Origin: Hysterium pulicare CBS 123377
Taxonomy: Eukaryota > Ascomycota > Dothideomycetes > Hysteriales > Hysteriaceae
Reading direction: 5' to 3'
Length of the DNA stretch: 64,000 bases
NCBI GenBank assembly: GCA_000467715.1
Contig: AJFK01000769.1
Coordinates: forward strand, 62,001 to 126,000
The position numbers and the translations under genes were made by a program. Positions 56,547 through 64,000 of the stretch are shown piece by piece (positions within the stretch are counted from its first letter, which is position 1; every line of letters starts with the position of its first letter). The notes under the pieces are model-generated. The model saw only the letters and a program-made list of their open reading frames with translations, did no database searches and was not told the origin of the DNA.

Positions 56547-58328
56547 CTATGGATCCGCATCGCGCATATCACTCTTGAACCTTTCAATAGCTCTTGCCTT
56601 CGTCTCCTTCCAGTCCACGTGCGGCTTCGGGTATCCTAGTTTCTCGAATTCTTCCTTTGATAACCTTGCATAAGGAGCAAACACAGCCTTCCCCTTCACG
56701 TCTTTAAGCTCCGGAACCCACTTGCGGATATAGTCGCCTTGAGGGTCATTTCGTTCGGCTTGCGAAACAGGATTGAAGACCGTGTAGCTAGGTTCCCAGC
56801 CTTGGGTGTTGTTTGAGAGGTCCCAGTCGATAAGTGTCTCAGCAAAGTAGCGTTCACCACGTCGATAGTCTATTAGTAAATTGCAATAAAGATACGATGA
56901 CACGTTCATGCGTAGCCTGTTGTGCATGTATGCTTCGGTGTTCAATTGGCGCATCCCGGCATCAACAAATGGCTCTCCTGTTTTACCCTCATACCACTTC
57001 TTCCAGCCCTCCTCATCATCTTCCCATTGCACGAAATCAAATTTGAGGTTTTGGGGTAAATTCATGACAGTATGCGGCGTCGTAAGTGTGGTCTGACGAT
57101 AAAGTTCTCGGAAAACAATTTCTCGAACCCACGCTGACACTCCAGCGCTGGACCCAGAAGTGCTGAAGTCGCTGCTGCCGTCATTGTACTTCTGCACTTT
57201 AGATAAGGCCTCGCGAACGCTGACCATGCCGGAAGAGAAGTATGCGCTCATACGTGAGGTTGACTCTGCTGCCGGGTTGCTGCGAGTTGCGGCATAATCC
57301 TCGATCTTGTTCTTGATGAAGTCTTCCACTCGTTTGATACCTGCATCATGCCCAGCTGGCCACAACTTTCGTATGTTATTTCGCTCCTCGTTGGACGAGA
57401 ACTGTTTATCCTTTGCTGGTTCGGGTAGCTCGGAGTCGAAGAGAGATTTGAATTCTTTCGAAACGGATGAACCGTTCTTTACGGGCGAAGGTACCGTTTT
57501 CAGAAGCTCTGCATTCTCCTTAACTTCTGCTAGCCATGCACGATGATATGGTGTGAAAACTTTCATTGGCTTATCACCACCGGTTTTGATGGTACCAGGT
57601 TCCATAACAGTCTGGTCATGGTGCAAAGAGACGTGCACCTCCGAACCAATGTTGTCCATCAACTTGATATCCCTCCTAAGCTCATCCACTTCGTATTCAT
57701 AGTTTGCAAAAAGATGAGACACGGAATTTTTCTTTAGAAATTCTACTACTCGAGGAACGATCTCCTCTCTTTTGTCAGCCTGCAAGAAGACGAGCGGGAT
57801 ATTGAGTTTTTTCAGCTCTTTTTGCATGAGACTGAGTGCCTCCAGAATGAAGTCTACTCGAGCGGGGCTTGTGCCGTGCCACGAGAGCTCTGCAGGACAG
57901 TTAAGATAAATGCAGATCAACGGTTTCTTGGACTTTTGTGCGAGCTCGGAAGCGTTGTGCAGGGCGATATTATCTTGTATCCTAAGATCCTTGCTTCGGA
58001 ACCAATGGACGACTTTGGAAACCTCTTTCTTCGACTCTTGGGCTTCTAATGCATCAAGCAAATGATCGTATGGTGGGTCTGCGTCGACTTGCTTTGCGCG
58101 TTTGGTGGTTGGGTGACCGAGCTCTGAGCGCTCGTATGCTGTTCGTTTGGACATTTTGGATTTCTTTGACGGGGCTTGTGTTTTTGGGGAAGTATTGAAC
58201 AGTTTTAGGAGGACTTGTTTGGGAGGATAGTGGCGCACGATAGCAGGACGGATGCTACTCAAAATGAGATAGTTTTGGAAAAACAGAGGAGGCCGCTTGG
58301 AAAGTAGATCTCTGCCCTTGGATATCAT
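56547..58328 (-). CDS. Deoxyribodipyrimidine photolyase (photolyase/cryptochrome family)
   Basis: Single exon, 593 residues from the ATG at 58328. The frame is open further up only from a GTG. The N-terminus (MISKGRDLLSKRPPLFF, then many basic and hydrophobic residues) could target mitochondria, while an inner ATG at 58154 (MSKRTAYERSE), followed by TKRAK, would give a nuclear form. Yeast Phr1-type enzymes are known in both places. The antenna domain starts at VVHWFRSKDLRIQDN. The FAD-binding domain has VSAWVREIVFRELYRQ, EPFVDAGMRQLNTEAYMHNRLRMNVSSYL and GERYFAETLIDWDLSNNTQGW, then PSYTVFNPVSQAERNDP and YIRKWVPELK. It should repair UV pyrimidine dimers with light energy. The loop LIDWDLSNNTQGW differs from the usual DGDxASNNGGWQW of class I enzymes, though the Asn and Trp are kept. 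Confidence 0.93.
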   Translation of the reverse strand: MISKGRDLLSKRPPLFFQNYLILSSIRPAIVRHYPPKQVLLKLFNTSPKTQAPSKKSKMSKRTAYERSELGHPTTKRAKQVDADPPYDHLLDALEAQESKKEVSKVVHWFRSKDLRIQDNIALHNASELAQKSKKPLICIYLNCPAELSWHGTSPARVDFILEALSLMQKELKKLNIPLVFLQADKREEIVPRVVEFLKKNSVSHLFANYEYEVDELRRDIKLMDNIGSEVHVSLHHDQTVMEPGTIKTGGDKPMKVFTPYHRAWLAEVKENAELLKTVPSPVKNGSSVSKEFKSLFDSELPEPAKDKQFSSNEERNNIRKLWPAGHDAGIKRVEDFIKNKIEDYAATRSNPAAESTSRMSAYFSSGMVSVREALSKVQKYNDGSSDFSTSGSSAGVSAWVREIVFRELYRQTTLTTPHTVMNLPQNLKFDFVQWEDDEEGWKKWYEGKTGEPFVDAGMRQLNTEAYMHNRLRMNVSSYLYCNLLIDYRRGERYFAETLIDWDLSNNTQGWEPSYTVFNPVSQAERNDPQGDYIRKWVPELKDVKGKAVFAPYARLSKEEFEKLGYPKPHVDWKETKARAIERFKSDMRDADP

Positions 58329-59305
58329 TGACAAGTTAAAACCAAATAATGAACCTACCTGAACGCGGATATTAATAAAGCCACGCCTGAAAGAATAGTG
58401 CAAAATGGTGACGTAAGTGAACACGATCGTTCCCCTGCCAAGTGAATCTAAGATCTAGAGATCTTCCCGCGCCGGGCAACCAAGATCGCGGAATCAGCAA
58501 AGGCATGATCGGGAGTTGGTGGTTGGGACACTGATAGTCGACGCAGATGACGTTGCTGTGCAGATAAGACGGAGACGATAGATGGAGAAAAGACGTTCAC
58601 ATCGTATTGGCTAACCCAACTTGGCCTACACGTGACTTCCCTCTTGCGTTAATGACAAAGGAAACTTCAGATGATTTGCATAGACGCATCATTGGCCCAT
58701 TTCATTTTGAGAAGTATTCAAAAGCATTGTTCAATTATCTTGGTGCCATGCATAACGAGTATAACATGCTATATCCCCTCCATCCCAAGCCAACATTTCA
58801 GCCCCTTCACTGTTGTTATATTTCTATGTTATATTACTCACTCGAATAACTGACTAACTTCGTTCTCTTTACTCGCACCTTCTATCAATCCCCTCAACCT
58901 TCGACACCTGTTCCACTCTTCTCGGACTAAACAACTCCCAACAGTCTTTGCTGATTCAAGCAAGCTCCCATCAGTATCCAACAACCCCACTTTCATACCA
59001 TGATTTCATTATTAGCACGGTGCTTGAGGTGGGAGTAAGCTTCGTTCATAATAACTCTGTGGGAAGTAAATCTACTAATAGAAGAGTCCGACGATTTCAT
59101 GCCATGATCGGCCCTGATTCCTAATTTTCAATCATCTTTGATGGAGTCAAAAGCATGTGGGAGACAGGGGCGAAGGAACACGATACCCTGCTCCGTATCC
59201 AAACTTTCCTTTCTCAAATCTTTCGGAGCGATACGTACAACTGCAAATGCCCCTCCATAAACACCCTCCGCTTGAACAGATACGTCTCTACGAATATAAA
59301 TCAAA
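58329..59305. promoter_or_regulatory. Divergent region between photolyase and dienelactone hydrolase
   Basis: 977 bp between divergent starts. Contains both promoters. Short frames inside it have no support. Confidence 0.45.
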
Positions 59306-60643
59306 ATGCTGATCCAAGAATCCCACAAAGATGTTTCCACGCAAGCAGGAGGAGAGATGAGTAATTGACATCATTTCGGAGCTTTCCAGACGTTTACTAA
59401 GGAGATACTAGGGATTTTCCTCTTTCATCCGACCATCGCGAATTATCCAAAGGCACAGTTTCCTGGCGTCGTTGTTTTTAGTGAGATTTATCAAGGTAGG
59501 TATTTGAATTGATGTATATGTTGGGTCTATGCGTTTGACTATATTGTAATCCCACCTCAAATATTGAAAACTTTGGTTAATTCTCCAAATATACCCGTTT
59601 CCATGCAGAATATGCAGTCAATCTTTCTTATCACTCAATACCCGATTCACTCTTTGAGCCATATACATTTCTCCTATCTTTATACCATCGTTCTCATACA
59701 GCCATAAGTTACCGGCCCCGTCGCACGCTTCGCCCGTCAAATAGCCAGTCAAGGTTTCATCGTCGCCGCACCATCCTCATACCACGAATTCACCGGTCCC
59801 GAGCCGCTGGCATACGATGGGCCTGGAACCGACAAAGGCAACGATTGGAAAGTAGCCAAAGTACATATCCCCGTCTATCCTTCACCCGATCTCTTATACT
59901 CATTATGACCTCCCTCCTCTATGCTGATATTCTACTTCCAGAAACTCACCGCCTACGACGAAGACGCGACATTAAGCGTGGATACTCTCCTCTCTCTCCC
60001 CACGTGCACCGGCCGCATCGGCGCAACGGGCATGTGTCTAGGCGGTCATCTGGCCTACCGCTGTGCGCTGGACAAGCGCGTATCTGCTGCTGTGTGTTAC
60101 TTCGCTACGGACATCCACTCGCATAGTCTAGGGGAGGGGAAGAACGATGATAGTTTGAAGAGAGCGGGGGATATCAAAGGAGAATTGGTTATGGTGGGTT
60201 CCATTCATATACAAACTCACGTCCTATCAGTTTTAATTTTCTCGCGTATTCAACCTTGTCGTTGCGATGGATTGCTTCATACTTGATGGTTACTTATGAT
60301 GCTGATTAGTGCTCAATAGATCTTCGGGAAATTGGATAATCACGTCCCTCCAGCCGGACGAGATCTAATCCGCAAAACGCTCCACGACGCCGGCGTTACG
60401 TTCAGCTTCTACGAGGTGGCGTGGGCACAGCGTAGGTACCGTTCTACAATAGGGGCGGAAGAGTTAGTGCTAACCTGTTGCCATTTAGATGCGTTCATCC
60501 GCGACGAGCTAAGCAAAGGACGCTACGACCCGGCCATATCCGGCATCTGCTTCGAGATGTTGAAGGAGCTGTTCAATCGAACTCTACGTTCGGATTTGGG
60601 GCCGAGGAGTGGAGGAGATGTCGAGGTGGAAGATGTGTGCTAA
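59306..60643 (+). CDS. Dienelactone hydrolase family protein (carboxymethylenebutenolidase-like)
   Basis: Six exons: 59306-59360, 59412-59495, 59709-59860, 59942-60193, 60320-60431 and 60489-60643, giving 269 residues. Every junction is GT-AG and in phase. The alpha/beta-hydrolase fold is complete. IFLFHPTIANYPKA and FPGVVVFSEIYQ are followed by GPVARFARQIASQGFIVAAP and YHEFTGPEPLAYDGPGTDKGN. GATGMCLGGHLAYR holds the nucleophile Cys129, FGKLDNHVPP holds Asp187, and AQHAFIRDE holds His219. The triad Cys-Asp-His is typical of dienelactone hydrolases, which open lactone rings in aromatic degradation; many fungal members have unknown substrates. No signal peptide, so cytosolic. The second intron (213 bp) is unusually long for this window. 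Confidence 0.93.
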
Positions 60644-61029
60644 ATGCCACGAGGTCAAGCGGACAACGAGATTTCGGGAGTGTGTAAGTAAGGGGGAAAT
60701 GGCTCTTCATTAAGCTCCGAACGAGCATTAATACAACTACTTGCCTTCAGTCACCACCACCGTCTTCGACCGTGTCTCTTCTTCTGTTTTGTAGAAATGA
60801 TATGTACAAGGAATTCACTGGTTGAAGAAAGTGTTTTAATCTCCTGGAACGTCCATGTATCTCCAAGAAAAGATACATGTACTGCACGAATGTGCCTATA
60901 GTACCTCACCTTACCCCTCACATGCTCGAAATTATATTCACCCTTTCCTCTCTATTGGCAAACAAGACTGCTCCATGAAAATAGAGCGACTCGCGAGGTC
61001 TCCCATCCTGAGCGTCGGTGTAGCTCAGC
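60644..61029. other. Intergenic between convergent genes
   Basis: 386 bp holding both 3' flanks. Nothing else is seen. Confidence 0.5.
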
Positions 61030-63850
61030 TCAAACCTCAATCTTCTGATAGAACAAGATATAAGCAACCTTGTTGTCCCGCACGCTTTCCTTTGGCAGCG
61101 GTGTCCTTTTGCCTGCCGTACTTGGTGTCGCAGTACCATTTACAACACCACTCCACTTCTTCCCACTCGCTTCCTTCCCTGATTTCTCCGCTCCGTTCAC
61201 CTGACTCCAGCCACCTTCTTCGGTCTTCTCTTCTTCGTCATCAAGCCCAACTTGCTCGTATATATTTCGGCTACGGCTTGAGTCGCGCTTATGCTGTTCG
61301 AGCGCCGCGGCGAGGATCTTTGGGTCTTCTTCTGCGCCACCTTCGGCAACGTCATCAGCACGGATACGTCGAATAACCGTGTCATCTATACGAATCCATT
61401 CACGGCCTTCTTGGCGACGGATATCAACAGTATAGTGACCGCCACCCGCGTTCTTACCATGGTGATATACAACAGCGGTCAAACGGTAACGGGGAAGACC
61501 ACCCCTTACGTTGAAGCTACTACGTTTGTGTGGGGGGAAGACTTCCTTAGGGATTTCGAGTTCGAGAGGATACCCGATTTTCTTCCAGATCTTCTGAGGG
61601 CCGTTGGCATCATAATGAAATCGCTTAAGATGAAGGATGAGGACTGGAGGAAGGGTTTCGATAAAGACCTGTTTGGTGGAGGGTCGAGCACCACGAGGAG
61701 CGTTTGCATCGGGCGGAAGGGTTTCTAGATGCGTCAAACCCTTGAGAGCGTCCGTGATGTTGTTTATATTGGGCGAGCCAATGTCGAGTTGAAGAGGTTT
61801 GTACGCTTCGAGTGTAATGGACGGTTTCTCTCCAGGTTTGCGGAATTCTGACCGAATTCTGCCTCCGAATATCTTTGTTACCGGGGTTTCATACTCAATC
61901 GTGCCAGAAGACTGCGTGACTGCAGACTTTTGCTTTGGCCCAACTTCAAGCCAGCCTCCATCTACCGATCCTGACCTTTCGCTTGTGGGTGAAGTGAACC
62001 CTTCGGCGTTATTGCTTGACTTGTCACCTCTGATAACATCACCGCACTCTTGGTGGAGCCCTTCAAGTAAGAAGCCAAGAAATTCCTCCGCATCTTGTTG
62101 CTGCCCGCGCTGAACACAGTCAGCTTTCAAGTTAGATGCTTGACGAAAGTAAGTCTTACCTTCATATTGATGAAGCGAGGTAATCGTTTGGTAGCCTCAT
62201 AAACGTACTCCGGAGTCAGTGGGTCGCCATACTGTTCCAGCTCAGTATCTTTCAGCCGCATACGCAATTGTTCTGCCGACACAGCGGAGTCTATAATCGA
62301 AAAGTCGCGCATGAACATGATCCTTAAAATTTGGTTAGTATGGAGATTTAGGAGAAGTTTCGAGGGACTTACATTGCGTCAACGAGAGGCGTCTCAGATT
62401 TGAAGCTATGGACGGCGCGTTTCGCGACTTGATCCAGGAAATCGTAAAAAGGAACACAGAAAAGAAGAACTTGAAGTATCTTACACGAGAATTAGTATCT
62501 TTTGTTTGTGAGGTAGCGGGAGACCATACAGAATTCATATAACACATATTACCCGAATTTACAAGTCCACGGGGTTTGAGAAATGCAACTTTTTTGTCGG
62601 AATCCACGGAAAATGCAGCCAGAGCGCCTGAAAGAGAGCTACTTTTAGCGCCCGTGGTGCCATTCGTGTCTACGACGCCGTTTGATAAAGAGGGGGGCTG
62701 GCCTTGCGAAGGCGCAGGCTTTGGGCGGAGAAGTTCGGCCCATGATTTTGGTGCTGCTTTCACGGCAGGCGGCGATGCTGTCGGAGTGTTCTCAGCGCTT
62801 ATAGATGACTGATGCGGAACGTCGATTGCTTGGGATTCGTCTTTGTCAGCAGTTACTGACTTTTGTGTGGTTGACGTCACACTCCTAGGGCCTGCCGGGA
62901 CCGCGGCTTTAATGGGTATAAGAGGTACAGCCGGTTTAGTAGGATTTCTCTTATGGGTAGGAGATGTCAATGGACGAGTGGAGGTTGGAGGAGGCATAGC
63001 AATTGAAGGTGTTGCGGGTCGGGTTGAGTCGACTTCCGAAGGAGCCTGGGAAGTTGCAGGTGTCTCGAGATCCGATACCGCAGCGACGGTCGAGGTTTGT
63101 GATTCTGCTCGCTCTTCTGTTGGCGTCTGCTCATCTTCTTGTTCAAATTTGTCATCCTGCTCCTCTGTCTCCACCTGCTCGCGTGCAGGAAACGCAAGGC
63201 CCTCTTCAGTGGATGACACTGGGCCCCTTCGTCGCCTCTTCTTGAGTGATGCTCTTGCTGGGAACGATGCATCTGGGACAGAGTACCACGGCAAATGAGG
63301 ATAAAAAGGCATCTTGTGTGTTGGCTGTGGGGGAGGAGGGGGAGCGGAAAATGATGGTCTTGATGATGTTGGAGGAGGGGGCGTCGGAGTAGTCATATCG
63401 GTAGGCGGCGTGGGAGAGGAAACATGAGTCTGCGATGTGACTGATGGCGTTGATGGAGCTGGTTGAGGGGTGATGTTACGAGGCATGGGCGGCGTTCTTG
63501 TGTGAACAATTGGCGGTGTCTGTCCCATTTGACGATTCACCGCGGGCATTGGCTGCATGTGAGGGTGTGATGACACTACAACCGGTGAGCCATGAGGCTG
63601 GTATTGCCGGGGAGGAAACCCATATTGAGGCTGCGGTTGGTGGTAGGGATACCACTGCTGAGGTGCGTAAGGAGACGCATGAGGAGGTCCATGGTACTGA
63701 GGATGGTAGTTGGCGTACGGATTATGGTGAACGGGCGAGTGCGCTTGTGGAGGGATGTGGTAGTAGTCACTCTGCCTCCTACCCGGATGGATAGGAAGGG
63801 CAGGTGGAATATGAGGGCCTGGCATCATTCCCGGCGGCGGCAGGTGTTGC
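61030..63850 (-). CDS. UBP3: Ubiquitin carboxyl-terminal hydrolase Ubp3/USP10, 5' end at or beyond the window edge
   Basis: Exons on the minus strand: about 63850-62530, 62479-62373, 62322-62160 and 62109-61030; the three introns are each 50 bp. From the ATG pair at 63828/63825 there are about 880 residues. The frame upstream of that ATG is closed by TGA, but a possible acceptor (GTGAAG) at 63851 would add QHLPPPG from an earlier exon, so the true start probably lies outside. The long N-terminus is Pro/Gln/Tyr-rich and disordered, with a basic KKRRRR patch. The USP domain has the Cys box GLVNSGNMCYMNSILQVLLFC, RGQQQDAEEFLGFLLEGLHQE, PPVLILHLKRFHYD, and the His box LTAVVYHHGKNAGGGHYTVD with WIRIDD. 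Ubp3 with Bre5 removes ubiquitin from Sec23 and other targets, and its orthologues act in ribophagy and stress. Confidence 0.92.
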
Positions 63851-64000
63851 CTTCACAGTCAGCGCTGGCCGATCAAGGACCAAGCGGCCGACTTGTGAGG
63901 CAACCGAGTGTGCACAAACAGCTCCAAGATGGATCTCAATGGAGCTCCGCGGCTCTGTGAGGCAAATGGCGATGAACAGGTGGTGGAGTTATGCGGCGCG
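63851..64000. other. Window edge, probable intron or 5' part of the Ubp3 gene
   Basis: Read on the minus strand, this stretch has GCGCTGAC close before the possible acceptor GTGAAG, as in a fungal branch point. No first exon can be placed. Confidence 0.4.

Noticed and set aside
1-64000. tRNA, rRNA, CRISPR or riboswitch
   Set aside because: I looked for tRNA T-loop consensus, repeat-spacer patterns and rRNA-like blocks by eye and found none. A covariance-model scan would be needed to exclude a tRNA.
1-64000. Secondary-metabolite gene cluster around the FAD oxidase or regulators
   Set aside because: No polyketide synthase, peptide synthetase, terpene cyclase or P450 lies near them, and the neighbours are core genes.

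Overview
The window is nuclear DNA of a filamentous ascomycete. Genes carry short GT-AG introns (about 50-100 bp) with fungal branch points (CTAAC, CTGAC). The families are typical of Pezizomycotina: Zn2Cys6 regulators, HET, DUF7730, CBM18 and a fungal arylsulfotransferase. Several protein sequences (Pob3, the dienelactone hydrolase, a small zinc-ribbon protein) look to me most like Helotiales/Leotiomycetes. That placement is from memory and untested.

Layout: 1-8 kb holds a coiled-coil protein with a disordered basic N-terminus (possibly a HAUS8/augmin-type subunit), 6-phosphogluconolactonase and a small zinc-ribbon protein. 8-13 kb is gene-poor, with a 274-bp TIR element flanked by TA and a decayed GPI-anchored arylsulfotransferase-like gene. 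13.7-18.9 kb holds FACT subunit Pob3, whose start codon is split by an intron, and a Zn2Cys6 regulator. 19-31 kb is accessory in character: unknown proteins, two DUF7730 genes (one with a frame change), a broken HET gene, an F-box protein and a short F-box-like protein with three CxxC pairs. Core genes return with kinetochore protein Nnf1 (31.6 kb). 33-39 kb carries two oxidases: a berberine-bridge-type FAD oxidase and a secreted copper-radical glyoxal oxidase with four CBM18 modules. 39-48 kb is sparse, with two proteins of unknown function. 48-64 kb holds phosphopantothenate-cysteine ligase (Cab2), a second Zn2Cys6 regulator, a small interrupted gene, DNA photolyase, dienelactone hydrolase and the deubiquitinase Ubp3/USP10, which runs to or past the right edge.

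The genes are individually transcribed and form no obvious pathway cluster. There is no polyketide or peptide synthetase, no CRISPR array, no rRNA, and no tRNA that I could recognise. I found no convincing new multi-gene system. The most distinctive points are the HET/F-box/DUF7730 island with decaying members between two core genes, the intron inside the POB3 start codon, the possible augmin subunit, and the TIR element beside the arylsulfotransferase relic.
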